From: Acidimicrobiales bacterium
Lineage (GTDB): Bacteria > Actinomycetota > Acidimicrobiia > Acidimicrobiales > Iamiaceae
Direction: 5' to 3'
DNA length: 39,452 bases
Assembly (NCBI GenBank): GCA_025463365.1
Contig: JAOBWM010000060.1
Span: 1-39,452, forward strand
The notes below the pieces were generated by a model, which did no database searches, was not told the origin of the DNA, and saw nothing but the letters and a program-made list of their open reading frames with translations. The position numbers and the translations under genes were made by a program. This document shows positions 22,350 to 31,149 of the stretch, one piece after another (the stretch's first letter is position 1; each line of letters opens with the position of its first letter).

Positions 22350-23639
22350 ATGGACGGCACGGGACCCACGCGCCGGAGGCCGTTCGGAACCAACCCCCTG
22401 GTCGGCGAGCGGGGCTCGGAGACCGAGCGGCGCATCTTCCAAGGAGCCCTCGAGGTGTTCGCCGAGGTCGGCTACAACGAGGCCCGCGTCGAGCTGATCA
22501 CCCAACACGCCGGCTGCTCGCGACCGGCCTTCTACCAGTACTTCTCCAGCAAGGATGACGTCTTCTGGAAGCTGGCCCGCGAGCTCGCCGGGAAGATGAA
22601 CGAGCTGGGCCGTCGTCTCGAACGCATCGACGCCGACCGCGACGGTCTCGTCCGCCTGTCGGCCTGGATCGACGAGTTCACGACCCTGTACCAGGTGTAC
22701 GCGCCGATCTTCTCCGCGTTCCAGGCCGCCAGCCGCGACCACGAAACGCTCGCGCGGCAGTCGACCACCGTCGGGGACCGGCTCGACACCGCCATGCTGC
22801 GCGCCTTCGGCCGCCGCAACCGTGGACGCGACCAGGCCCTCGCCAGCGGCATGGCCGCCGTGCTCATCCGGTGCAGCTTCTACTGGGACGTGATGGCGGC
22901 GACCGGTCCCGTCGACCGCCAGCGCCTCGTCGACGGTCTGGCCTGCGTCATCCACCGCTTGTTCCACGGCCCGATCGACGGGGTCAACATCGAACGGGCC
23001 GGGGGCGCCGTGCGCACGCCGCCGATCCCCACACCGGTGATGCCACCGCTCCCCGCGCCGCCCCACGCCCGGCCGCTGCGGCCCCGCGGCGAGCAGACGC
23101 GCCGGCGGCTCCTCGAAGCTGGGGCCAAGGTCCTGCCGGCCCGCGGCTACCACGACGCCCGCGTCGACGACATCGTGGCGACCGCCGGAGTCAGCCACGG
23201 CAGCTTCTATCGCTACTTCAGCGACAAGGACGACTTCTTCCGGGCCCTCGCCGAGGAGGCCGGCGGCCAGATGGTGGAGCTGCTCGGCCGCTTCCCAGCC
23301 GGCGGTGACACCGGCGAGCTTCGGCTGTGGCTCGACGAGTGGTTCGACTCGTACCAGAGCAACGGCGGCGTCATCACCACCTGGCAGGAGATGCAAGAAG
23401 CCGGGAGCGACCTCGTCGAGTTCTCCCAGCAGGTCGCCGGATCGATCACCACCGGCCTGGTGGCCATGTTGGAATCGCGGGGGTTCGGCGATGCGCTCGT
23501 GGACGCGCTCATCCTGCTGGCCCTGCTCGAACGGCTCCCCTACCGGGCGTTCACGCTCGGCTTCACCACCCGCGCCGCGGCCGTCGACGCCACCGTCACC
23601 ATCGTGCGGCGCGGCCTGTTGGCCCAGGCCGACGACTGA
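22350..23639 (+). CDS. Tandem TetR regulator with two HTH domains
   Basis: 429 residues, about twice a normal TetR. Domain 1 has its HTH at about 26-70 (T-E-R-R-I-F-Q-G-A-L-E-V-F, then C-S-R-P-A-F-Y-Q-Y-F-S-S-K-D-D). Domain 2 begins near 246 with R-G-E-Q-T-R-R-R-L-L-E-A-G and has V-S-H-G-S-F-Y-R-Y-F-S-D-K-D-D by 295. A Pro-rich linker (about 225-243, P-P-I-P-T-P-V-M-P-P) joins them. The recognition helices differ, so one chain could read an asymmetric operator. ATG 22350 is chosen; GTG 22341 adds three residues. It heads an operon with two acyl-CoA dehydrogenases and a VOC protein. It is the only TetR-type gene in the window and likely controls the six operators. Confidence 0.88.
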   Translation: MDGTGPTRRRPFGTNPLVGERGSETERRIFQGALEVFAEVGYNEARVELITQHAGCSRPAFYQYFSSKDDVFWKLARELAGKMNELGRRLERIDADRDGLVRLSAWIDEFTTLYQVYAPIFSAFQAASRDHETLARQSTTVGDRLDTAMLRAFGRRNRGRDQALASGMAAVLIRCSFYWDVMAATGPVDRQRLVDGLACVIHRLFHGPIDGVNIERAGGAVRTPPIPTPVMPPLPAPPHARPLRPRGEQTRRRLLEAGAKVLPARGYHDARVDDIVATAGVSHGSFYRYFSDKDDFFRALAEEAGGQMVELLGRFPAGGDTGELRLWLDEWFDSYQSNGGVITTWQEMQEAGSDLVEFSQQVAGSITTGLVAMLESRGFGDALVDALILLALLERLPYRAFTLGFTTRAAAVDATVTIVRRGLLAQADD

Positions 23640-23656
23640 CGGCCAGGCCGCGCGCC

Positions 23657-24808
23657 ATGGACCTCGAGCTCGACACCGACCAGCAAGAGCTTCGCGACCA
23701 TGCCCGTTCCTTCCTCGCCGACTCCTGCCCGCCATCGCTCGTGCGCGACCTGTTCGAGGGGCGCGTGATCGAGGGGCGCGTGGTCGAAGGGCGCGTGGTC
23801 GAAGGGCGCGGTCCGGCCGACAGCGGCGGGCTCTGGTCGGCGATGGTGGAGCTCGGCTGGCCGGCCCTCGCCGCCGAGGTGGACCATGGCGGCCTCGGGC
23901 AGGGGTTCGTGGCCGAAGCGGTGTTGGCCTCCGAGCTGGGGCGGGTGGTGGCGCCGGGCCCGTACCTCGCCACCGTCACCCAGTTCGCGCCGGTGCTCGT
24001 CGCGGCCGGGGCCGCCGAGCTGCTCGGTCGCGTGTCGGCCGGCGACCTCACGGGCGCGCTCGCCCTGGGAGCTGCCGATGCCTCGGCACGAGCGGACGGC
24101 GACGGGTGGACCCTCGACGGCGTGAAGACCCACGTGCTCGACGGGGCCAGCGCGGAGGAGATCGCGGTCGTCGCCCGGCTGGTCGGATCCCGCGGCCACG
24201 AGGGCGTCGGCGCCTTCCTCGTGCCCCGCGCGGCCGTCGCCGTCGAGCCGCTCACGGTGATCGACCCGACCATGCCGCTGGCGACGCTGCGCCTCGATGG
24301 GGTGGAGGTCGACGGGGCACGGGTGCTGCTCGACCCCCGGGATCCGGCGTCGTTCGACGCCCTCGAGCACGTTCGTCGCCACGCCACCGTCGCCATGGCG
24401 CTCTCCGGGGTGGCGACGTGCCGGGCCATCGTCGAGGCGACGGTCTCCTACGCCAAGCAGCGGCACCAGTTCGGCCGGCCGATCGGTTCGTTCCAGGCGA
24501 TCAAGCACCGGCTCGCCGACCTCTACCTCGCGGTCGAGCGGGCCGATGCGCTCGCCTGGTACGCCGCGGTCTGCCTGGCCGAGGACGACGCTCGCCTGCC
24601 GGTCGCAGCCGCCATGGCCAAGGCCGCCCTCGGCGACTGCCAGCGACTCGCCACCCGCGACGGCCTCCAGCTCCACGGCGGCATCGGCTTCACGTGGGAG
24701 CACGACCTCCACTTCCTGCTCAAGCGGGCCACCACCACGGCGTTCCTGCTCGGCGGGGCCGAGCACCACCGGGCCGAGCTGGCCCGGCACCTGGGGCTGG
24801 TCGCGTGA
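23657..24808 (+). CDS. Acyl-CoA dehydrogenase (partner half with HGGIGFTW motif)
   Basis: 383 residues, 17 nt after the TetR gene. It carries R-H-Q-F-G-R-P-I-G-S-F-Q-A-I-K-H-R-L-A-D and Q-L-H-G-G-I-G-F-T-W-E-H-D-L-H, and lacks the S-E-P-x-A-G-S-D segment, so it is the same half type as the 9930-11057 gene. Residues 34-51 are a tandem repeat, E-G-R-V-(I/V) three times then E-G-R, encoded by 15-bp units at 23756-23812; it interrupts the N-terminal helical region. The stop overlaps the next gene as GTGA. It should form a heteromer with the following product. Confidence 0.9.
   Translation: MDLELDTDQQELRDHARSFLADSCPPSLVRDLFEGRVIEGRVVEGRVVEGRGPADSGGLWSAMVELGWPALAAEVDHGGLGQGFVAEAVLASELGRVVAPGPYLATVTQFAPVLVAAGAAELLGRVSAGDLTGALALGAADASARADGDGWTLDGVKTHVLDGASAEEIAVVARLVGSRGHEGVGAFLVPRAAVAVEPLTVIDPTMPLATLRLDGVEVDGARVLLDPRDPASFDALEHVRRHATVAMALSGVATCRAIVEATVSYAKQRHQFGRPIGSFQAIKHRLADLYLAVERADALAWYAAVCLAEDDARLPVAAAMAKAALGDCQRLATRDGLQLHGGIGFTWEHDLHFLLKRATTTAFLLGGAEHHRAELARHLGLVA
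23756..23812 (+). repeat. 15-bp in-frame tandem repeat inside an acyl-CoA dehydrogenase gene
   Basis: Units near gaggggcgcgtggtc occur at 23756-23770, 23771-23785 and 23786-23800, with a fourth partial unit to 23812. The period is a multiple of three, so the frame is kept and five residues are added per copy. Copy number may vary between strains. Confidence 0.85.
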
Positions 24809-26025
24809 AGCTCCGCTTCGACGAGTCGGTGGAGTCGTTCCGGGCCGAGCTGCTCGGGTGGCTCGCAGCCAACCGCCCGAGCGCGGAGGAGATGGCGGCC
24901 GACCCGTCCGTCTCCACCGGCCACGCGCCCGCCTGGGCCCGGCGCTGGACCCGCACGATGTTCGACGCCGGCTGGCTCGTCCCGGGCTGGCCGCCCGAGC
25001 TCGGCGGCCGCAACGCCACGCCCACCCAGACGCTCGTGTACCTGGAGGAGCTGGCCAGAGCCCGGGTGCCACGGACCTCGAACGTGCAGGGGCTCGGGAT
25101 CGTGGCGCCCTCGATCATCGACTACGGCACGCCGGAACAGATCGAGCAGTACGCCATGGCGATCCTCCACGGCGAGGCCACCGCCTGCCTCGGCATGAGC
25201 GAGCCCGACGCCGGCAGCGACCTCGCCTCCTTGCGAACCCGAGCCGTGCGCGACGGCGACCACTTCGTCGTCGACGGCCAGAAGGTCTGGACGTCGGGCG
25301 CCAACTATGCCGACTTCTGCTTCCTGTTCTGCCGTACCGACCCCGACGTGCCGAAGCACAAGGGCATCAGCATCCTGCTCGTCGACATGGACACGCCCGG
25401 GATCACCGTTCGTCCGCTGCCCGAGATCGTGCATCCCGACCACCCCGACCTGAACGAGGTGTTCTTCGACTCGGTCCGGGTGCCGGCCGATCGCTTGGTC
25501 GGCGAGCTCGGCGCCGGATGGGCCATGGCCAACGGCTCGCTTGCCCACGAGCGCGGCATGGTCTGGGTGAGCGCGGTGCAAGGCATCGAGGAGGCGCTCG
25601 CCCGCTTGCTCGACGAGGCGCCGGCGACCACCGCGACGCTGCCACCGACGGAGCAGGCGCTGGCGAACGACCGGATCGTGCAGGTGGCCATCGACGCCAC
25701 CGCGGCTCGCTGCCTCGGCTACCGCGCCTTCGCCAAGCTGGCCCGGGGCGGCACCGCGCCGGAGCAGGCGCTGATGAAGTTGTTCTCCAGCGAGGTCCGC
25801 CAGCGCGTGGCCGAGGTGGCCGCCGAGGTGCAGGGGCCCGATGCTCTGGTCACCGGCGAGGTGGCCTTCGACGGGCACCAGGCCATCGACGAGCCGCAGG
25901 GCACCTGGCTGGAGCAGTACTTCCAGTCGTTCGCCAACACGATCTCGGCGGGCACCTCAGAGATCCAGCGCACGATCATCGCCGAGCGCGTCCTCGGCCT
26001 CCCGAGGGAGCCGAGGCCGACATGA
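24805..26025 (+). CDS. Acyl-CoA dehydrogenase (half with flavin region)
   Basis: 406 residues from GTG 24805, which overlaps the upstream stop by 4 nt. It contains M-S-E-P-D-A-G-S-D-L-A, D-G-Q-K-V-W-T-S-G-A and C-terminal S-A-G-T-S-E-I-Q-R with A-E-R-V-L-G-L-P-R. This complements the half encoded just upstream, giving a split alpha/beta enzyme equivalent to the fused protein at 27955-30156. It overlaps the VOC gene by ATGA. Function: alpha,beta-desaturation of an acyl-CoA, electrons passing to ETF (not encoded here). Confidence 0.92.
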   Translation: MKLRFDESVESFRAELLGWLAANRPSAEEMAADPSVSTGHAPAWARRWTRTMFDAGWLVPGWPPELGGRNATPTQTLVYLEELARARVPRTSNVQGLGIVAPSIIDYGTPEQIEQYAMAILHGEATACLGMSEPDAGSDLASLRTRAVRDGDHFVVDGQKVWTSGANYADFCFLFCRTDPDVPKHKGISILLVDMDTPGITVRPLPEIVHPDHPDLNEVFFDSVRVPADRLVGELGAGWAMANGSLAHERGMVWVSAVQGIEEALARLLDEAPATTATLPPTEQALANDRIVQVAIDATAARCLGYRAFAKLARGGTAPEQALMKLFSSEVRQRVAEVAAEVQGPDALVTGEVAFDGHQAIDEPQGTWLEQYFQSFANTISAGTSEIQRTIIAERVLGLPREPRPT

Positions 26026-26459
26026 GCGCCCGCCACGTGAACCACGTCGGCCTGGCCGTCGCCGACCTCGACGTGGCTCGTCGCTTCTACGTCGAGGCCC
26101 TCGGCTTCACGGTCCGCAACGAGATGACCGTGCCGGACGAGTTCACCTCGCCCCTGCTCAGGGTGCCGACACCGGTCGGGCTGACCGCGTGCTACCTCGA
26201 GCTCGCGGGCTTCGTGCTCGAGCTCCTCCACTTCGACCGGCCCGGCAACGCGCCCGAGCGAGTCCGCGACATGACCGAGCCCGGCCTCACCCACCTGTCC
26301 TTCGGCGTCGACGACATCACCGCGGCCTGCGACCTGGTGACCGAGCTCGGCGGCCAGGTGCTCGGGGAGACGAACGTCGGAGGCATGGCCGTGATGGTCG
26401 TCGACCCCGACGGGCAGCTTCTGGAACTGCTCCCCTCGACCTACTCCGCCGGTAGCTGA
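26022..26459 (+). CDS. VOC/glyoxalase-fold protein (methylmalonyl-CoA epimerase-like)
   Basis: 145 residues. Two beta-alpha-beta-beta-beta modules are visible: H5-V-N-H-V-G-L-A-V-A-D-L-D ... F-Y-V-E-A-L-G-F and L-T-H-L-S-F-G-V-D-D-I ... V-V-D-P-D-G-Q-L-L-E-L-L. The His near the start, the second His in T-H-L-S-F and the Glu in L-L-E-L would be metal ligands. Members include epimerases, extradiol-type dioxygenases and glyoxalases; the CoA-rich context favours an epimerase or a ring-modifying role, but this is inference. ATG 26022 overlaps the dehydrogenase stop. Its last 19 bp overlap the convergent ligase gene. Confidence 0.83.
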   Translation: MSARHVNHVGLAVADLDVARRFYVEALGFTVRNEMTVPDEFTSPLLRVPTPVGLTACYLELAGFVLELLHFDRPGNAPERVRDMTEPGLTHLSFGVDDITAACDLVTELGGQVLGETNVGGMAVMVVDPDGQLLELLPSTYSAGS

Positions 26460-27958
26460 AGGTCGCGCTTGACGACCTTGCCGGTGGCGTTGCGCGGGAG
26501 GTCGTCGACGAAGGTGATGTGCCTCGGCAGCTTGTAGTCGCTGAGGCGGTCCTTGCAGTGGGCGAGGAGGTCGGCGGCGGTGGCCTGCTCGCCGTGGCGG
26601 AGGACGACCCAGGCGGCGACATCCTCGCCGAGGACGTCGTGGGGGACGCCGGTGACCGCGGCCTGGGCGACTGCTGGGTGTTCGTAGAGGACGGCTTCGA
26701 CGTCGCCGGCGTGGACGTTGTTGCCGCCGCGGATCACGACGTCCTTGCGGCGGCCGACGATGTAGAGGTAGCCGTCGGCGTCGAGGTAGGCGTCGTCGCC
26801 GGAGTGGAGCCAGCCGTCCTTCCACGTGTCGGCGGTGGCGTCGGGGTCGTCGAAGTACTCGCGCTCCCGGCCGGGGTTGCGCACGAGGAGCTCGCCGGTC
26901 TCGCCGGGCGCCAGCTCGTGTCCGTCGTCGTCGACGATGCGGAACTCGGTGGGCGGCATCGGCTTGCCGACCGACCCCGCCCGCTTCGCCTGCTCCTCCT
27001 TGGGCAGGAAGCAGAACGCGGGCCCCGCCTCGGTCATGCCCCAGGCATTGGAGACCGACGCCTCGGGGAGCCGGTCGCGCAGGCGCTTCATGGTGACCGG
27101 GCTGATCGGCGCGCTGCCGACCGAGCACATGGTGATGCTCGAGAGGTCGGCGTCGTCGAAGCCCGGTGCACCCACGAGCAGCTCGACCATGGCGGGCACG
27201 AGGAAGACCGCAGCGGGACGGCGTTGCTCGACGGCCTGCAGCCAGCGGGCGGCGTCGAAGCGGGGCAGGTAGAGGAGCTGCATGCCGAGCTTCATCGGGT
27301 TGTAGACGGACGCGATCCCGGCGAACGTGAACATCGGCGACGAGTGCAGCCACCCTGAGCCGGACCACGGGGGGACGCCGTTGGGCATCATCGACGCGCT
27401 GCGATGGCGGACCACGACACCCTTCGGCCGGCCGGTGGTGCCCGACGTGTACATGAGGTCCGCGATGTCGTCCTTGCCGACGGGCACCTGGAACTCGGAG
27501 TCGTCAGGATCGGTCGCCGCCTCGAGGGCGACGATGCCGTCGCCCCCGATTGCGGCTGTCGTCGCCACGGTGTGCAGGGCCGGGAGGTCGGCCCGGGCCT
27601 GCAGCAGCGCCTCGGCGGTCGTCGTCCCGGTGATGGCGACGACGGCGCCGGCGTGGTCGAGGATGTCGGCCAGCTCTCGGGCCACCAGGCGGGTGCTCGT
27701 CGGGACGGCCACCGCGCCGGCCTTGTGCACGGCCGCGTAGCCCACGAGGAACTGGGTCGACTCGGCCGGCGGGAGGTGCAGGGCCACCCGCTCGCCGGGC
27801 CGCACGCCCCGGTCGACGAGCCACCGGGCGAGCTGGTTGGACCGCCGGTCCCATTCGCCGAAGGTGAGGTCGACGCCGGCATCGAGGTCGGTGACCGCAA
27901 CCGTGTCGGCGAGCGCCTCGGCCATCATCCGCAGCTGGTCGGTCTGCAGCCCGCTCAC
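26441..27958 (-). CDS. Acyl-CoA synthetase / AMP-dependent ligase
   Basis: 505 residues. It has M-Y-T-S-G-T-T-G-R-P-K-G (ATP loop), N-A-W-G-M-T-E-A-G, L-H-S-G-D-D-A-Y, G-R-R-K-D-V-V-I-R-G-G-N-N-V and the C-terminal R-N-A-T-G-K-V-V-K-R loop with its catalytic Lys. GTG 27958 overlaps the upstream stop (GTGA) and is the operon start; the TAG stop lies inside the last codons of the VOC gene on the other strand. It activates an acid for the dehydrogenase encoded with it. Confidence 0.93.
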   Translation of the reverse strand: MSGLQTDQLRMMAEALADTVAVTDLDAGVDLTFGEWDRRSNQLARWLVDRGVRPGERVALHLPPAESTQFLVGYAAVHKAGAVAVPTSTRLVARELADILDHAGAVVAITGTTTAEALLQARADLPALHTVATTAAIGGDGIVALEAATDPDDSEFQVPVGKDDIADLMYTSGTTGRPKGVVVRHRSASMMPNGVPPWSGSGWLHSSPMFTFAGIASVYNPMKLGMQLLYLPRFDAARWLQAVEQRRPAAVFLVPAMVELLVGAPGFDDADLSSITMCSVGSAPISPVTMKRLRDRLPEASVSNAWGMTEAGPAFCFLPKEEQAKRAGSVGKPMPPTEFRIVDDDGHELAPGETGELLVRNPGREREYFDDPDATADTWKDGWLHSGDDAYLDADGYLYIVGRRKDVVIRGGNNVHAGDVEAVLYEHPAVAQAAVTGVPHDVLGEDVAAWVVLRHGEQATAADLLAHCKDRLSDYKLPRHITFVDDLPRNATGKVVKRDLQLPAE

Positions 27959-30156
27959 CGCGCCTCCGGGTCGCGGGGCAAGCCGAGCAGTCGCTCACCG
28001 ATCACGTTGCGTTGGATCTCGCTCGTGCCGCCGGCGATGGTCAGGCAGCGGTTGGCGAGGAAGCCGAACGTCCACTGGGCGGCATCGCCTTCGACGGTGG
28101 CGCCCCAGGGGCCGAGCAGCGAGAGGCCGAACTCCTGCGCCCGCTGGTCGTGCTCGGCACCGATCAGCTTGCGGATGCTCGCTTCCGGTCCGGGCTTGGC
28201 GCCGCTGACCGAGCGGTGCGTGGACCGGGCGCCGAGGACCGATACGACGTGCGACTCCGCGACCAGCGCGCCGAGACGGTCCAGCAGGACGTCGTCGAGC
28301 TCGAGGTCGCCGCGGTCGCGCATGGTGGCGACGAGGAACAGGAGCGCCTCGATCCCGCCGCCGAACGAGGAGCCGCTCCCCATGGCGACCCGTTCGTTGC
28401 CGAGCGTCGTGCGGGCCAGCGGCCAGCCACCGTCGACCTCGCCGATCACGCAGTCGTCGGGCACGAACAGGCCGTCGAAGAACACCTCGTTGAACATCTC
28501 CAGCCCGGTCATCTCGCGCAGCGGGCGGATGTCGATGCCGTCGCTGCGCATGTCGACGATGACGTAGGTGATGCCCAGGTGCTTGGGCGCGTCGGGGTTG
28601 GTGCGGATCAGGCAGATGCCCCAGTCCGCCTCGGTGGCCATCGTCGTCCAGACCTTCTGCCCGTCGATCCGCCAGCCGCTGTCGACCTTCGTGCCCGTGG
28701 TGCGGAGCGAAGCCAGGTCCGATCCCGCTTCGGGTTCGCTGAACAGCTGGCACCAGTTGGTGGTGCCGAGCAGGGTCGGGCGGACCCAGCGCTCCTGCTG
28801 GACCTCGGTGCCGTGGGCGACGATCGTCGGCGCGGCCCAGGCGCCGACCTGAAGGTGCGGGAGCCGGACCTTGGCCCGCCGCAGCTCTTCGTCGATCAGC
28901 AGTTGCTCGATCGCCTTCGCGTCTCGGCCCCACGGCTCGGGCCAGTGCGGCACCAGCAGCCCGAGCTCCACGAGCAGCGGCCGGCGCTCGTCCTTGGGCA
29001 GCGCGGCCACCGCCTCCACCGCGGCCCGGACCTCGGCTCGCAGGGCTTCGGACTCGGGGTCGTCGGGCAGGTCGACCCGGAGGCGCCGGCGGGTGCCGGC
29101 GATGGCCGCAGTGGCCAGCGCCTTCCGGGCCGGGGTTCCGCCGCCGAGCAGCTGGCGCAGGGCGATTGCCCGGCGCAGGTAGAGGTGGGCGTCGTGCTCC
29201 CAGGTGAAGCCGATGCCGCCGAGCACCTGGATGCAGTCCTCTGCGATCTGCACCGTGGCGTCGAGTGCGAAGGCGAGGGCCGACGACACCACCATCGCCG
29301 CCTCGTCCTCATCGGCGTCGCCCCGCTTCGCCTCGTCGATGGCGTTGGCCGCGTCCCAGGCCACCGCTCGCACCGACTCGGCGGCCGCGAGCATGTCCGC
29401 GCAGCGGTGCTTGACCGCCTGGAACTGCCCGATCGGCCGCCCGAACTGCTTCCGGTCGCACGCGTACGTGGCGGCGGTGTCGACGCACCACGACGCGATG
29501 CCCGCACATTCGGCGGCAGCGAGGGCACCGGTGAGGGTCGTGACCTCGCGCCGGTCGACGAAGTCGAGCAGGCCGGCGCTGCTCACGACCGCGTCGTCGA
29601 AGGTCAGGTCGGCGACCGATCGCGTCGGGTCGAAGGGCGACAGGGTCTTGGCCGTGAACGCGTCGGGCCCGACGAGGTACCAGCGCTCGTCGCCGGCCAC
29701 CGAGACCGGTACGACGACGTGGGCGGCGAGGTCGGCGCCCAGCACCGGCCCGGTCGATCCGGAGATCGTGAGGGATCCGCTCCCGTCGTCCTCGCCCTCG
29801 AGCGCCGGCCCGAGGGCGATCGCCGCCACTCCCTCCATGCCTGCGACGGCGGCGGCCCACATGGTCGACAGCCACGGCCCTGGCGCGACGGCGCGGCCCA
29901 GTTCCTCGGCGACGATCGCCGCTTCGGCCATGCCGTAGCCCTCACCACCCCGAGCCTCCGACACGTGGAGCCCGAGCCAGCGGAGCTCCAGCAGCCGCTC
30001 GACCACGCCGGGAACGGTGCCTCGCTCGGCGTCGATCGCAGCCCGCACGGCCGAGGGCGGGCACTGCTCGGCCACGAACCGGCGGACCGACGCGGCCAGT
30101 GCCAGGTGGTCCTCGCCGATGGCGATGCTCGCTGCCCCACGGCCCTCACCGTCCAT
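27955..30156 (-). CDS. Fused double acyl-CoA dehydrogenase (FadE34-like)
   Basis: 733 residues containing two dehydrogenase halves. Residues 1-365 resemble the HGGIGFTW-type half, with R-K-Q-F-G-R-P-I-G-Q-F-Q-A-V-K-H-R near 235-255 and V-L-G-G-I-G-F-T-W-E-H-D. From about 372 to the end it is the flavin-type half, with F-S-E-P-E-A-G-S-D-L-A, G-Q-K-V-W-T-T and A-G-G-T-S-E-I-Q-R. Mycobacterial FadE34 (ChsE3) has this fused plan and acts on a CoA-linked sterol side chain. ATG 30156 is the only usable start; it follows operator copy 5 by one base and has no ribosome binding site, so how it is translated is unclear. Confidence 0.9.
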   Translation of the reverse strand: MDGEGRGAASIAIGEDHLALAASVRRFVAEQCPPSAVRAAIDAERGTVPGVVERLLELRWLGLHVSEARGGEGYGMAEAAIVAEELGRAVAPGPWLSTMWAAAVAGMEGVAAIALGPALEGEDDGSGSLTISGSTGPVLGADLAAHVVVPVSVAGDERWYLVGPDAFTAKTLSPFDPTRSVADLTFDDAVVSSAGLLDFVDRREVTTLTGALAAAECAGIASWCVDTAATYACDRKQFGRPIGQFQAVKHRCADMLAAAESVRAVAWDAANAIDEAKRGDADEDEAAMVVSSALAFALDATVQIAEDCIQVLGGIGFTWEHDAHLYLRRAIALRQLLGGGTPARKALATAAIAGTRRRLRVDLPDDPESEALRAEVRAAVEAVAALPKDERRPLLVELGLLVPHWPEPWGRDAKAIEQLLIDEELRRAKVRLPHLQVGAWAAPTIVAHGTEVQQERWVRPTLLGTTNWCQLFSEPEAGSDLASLRTTGTKVDSGWRIDGQKVWTTMATEADWGICLIRTNPDAPKHLGITYVIVDMRSDGIDIRPLREMTGLEMFNEVFFDGLFVPDDCVIGEVDGGWPLARTTLGNERVAMGSGSSFGGGIEALLFLVATMRDRGDLELDDVLLDRLGALVAESHVVSVLGARSTHRSVSGAKPGPEASIRKLIGAEHDQRAQEFGLSLLGPWGATVEGDAAQWTFGFLANRCLTIAGGTSEIQRNVIGERLLGLPRDPEAR

Positions 30157-30157
30157 A

Positions 30158-30173
30158 TCTAACGATCATGTCA
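30158..30173. promoter_or_regulatory. Operator copy 5 between divergent genes
   Basis: TCTAAC-gatcat-GTCA lies at 30158-30173 (minus strand TGAC-atgatc-GTTAGA), one base upstream of the ATG of the fused dehydrogenase and 55 bp upstream of the SDR gene at 30229. A protein bound here would block the minus-strand gene at its very start and could also govern the plus-strand gene. I see no canonical -10 box at the right distance for the minus gene. Confidence 0.6.
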
Positions 30174-30228
30174 GGTTCGACGGCGGCAGTGGCAAGATGT
30201 CGCCTCCGAGCGAGAAGAGGAGCGGCCG

Positions 30229-31149
30229 ATGACCGGGTTGTGTGAGGGACGGGTGGCGATCGTGACCGGCGGCGGCCGCGGGATCGGGCGCGAGCACGCG
30301 CTGATGCTGGCGTCGGAAGGTGCCTCGGTCGTGGTCAACGACCTGGGCGGCGCACCCGACGGGGAGGGGTCGGACCTGACCCCAGCCCAAGAGGTCGTGG
30401 CCGAGATCGAGGCGGCGGGCGGGCACGCCATCGCCAACGGCGCCGACATCACCGACTTCGCGCAGGCCGAGGCGCTGATCGCCGAGGCGGTCGAGGTGTT
30501 CGGGCGGCTCGACGTGCTCGTGAACAACGCCGGCATCCTGCGCGACCGCATGGTCTTCTCGATGTCGGAGGCCGAGTGGGACGCCGTCGTCGCCGTGCAC
30601 CTCAAGGGCCACTTCTGCCCAACCCGCCACGCCGCCGCCTACTGGCGGGCGCAGTCGAAGGCCGGCGAGCCGGTCGACGCGCGGATCATCAACACCACGT
30701 CACCGTCGGGTCTGTACGGCAACATCGGCCAGGCCAACTACGGCGCCGCCAAGGCCGCCATCGCCGGCTTCACCACGGTCTGCGCACTGGAGCTCGGCCG
30801 CCTCGGCGTCACCGCCAACTGCCTCGCCCCCACCGCCATCACCCGGCTCGTCGCTCCCCTCATGGGCGGTGAGGAGAACATCTCCGACGAGGTCAAGCAG
30901 TCCCTCTCCCCCCGCTGGGTCGCCACCGTCGGCACCTGGCTCGCCAGCACCGAATCGGCCAGCGTCACGGGCCGAGTCTTCGACGTCCGCGGCGACCGCC
31001 TGATCATCGCCGAGGGCTGGCACGCCGGCCCCCAAGGCACCAACCCCGGCGAACCCGACCGCCTGGGCCCCGTCATCGAAGGCCTCCTGAGCCAGGCCCG
31101 CCCCCACGCCGACCTCGACGGCAACGACGACCCCACCCGCCTGACCTGA
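30229..31149 (+). CDS. Short-chain dehydrogenase/reductase (MFE-2/17beta-HSD4-like)
   Basis: 306 residues. It shows V-T13-G-G-G-R-G-I-G20 for NAD(P), N-D-L-G-G in the adenine region, N-N-A-G-I-L-R-D, T-T-S-P-S-G with the catalytic Ser, and Y171-G-A-A-K175. The N-D-L-G-G-x and N-A-G-I-L-R-D-R features are typical of the 3-hydroxyacyl-CoA dehydrogenase domain of peroxisomal multifunctional enzyme 2 and its bacterial relatives, so beta-oxidation of an acyl-CoA is likely. ATG 30229 follows AGAGGAG. It stands alone, ending in a hairpin shared with the convergent amidohydrolase gene. Confidence 0.9.
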   Translation: MTGLCEGRVAIVTGGGRGIGREHALMLASEGASVVVNDLGGAPDGEGSDLTPAQEVVAEIEAAGGHAIANGADITDFAQAEALIAEAVEVFGRLDVLVNNAGILRDRMVFSMSEAEWDAVVAVHLKGHFCPTRHAAAYWRAQSKAGEPVDARIINTTSPSGLYGNIGQANYGAAKAAIAGFTTVCALELGRLGVTANCLAPTAITRLVAPLMGGEENISDEVKQSLSPRWVATVGTWLASTESASVTGRVFDVRGDRLIIAEGWHAGPQGTNPGEPDRLGPVIEGLLSQARPHADLDGNDDPTRLT

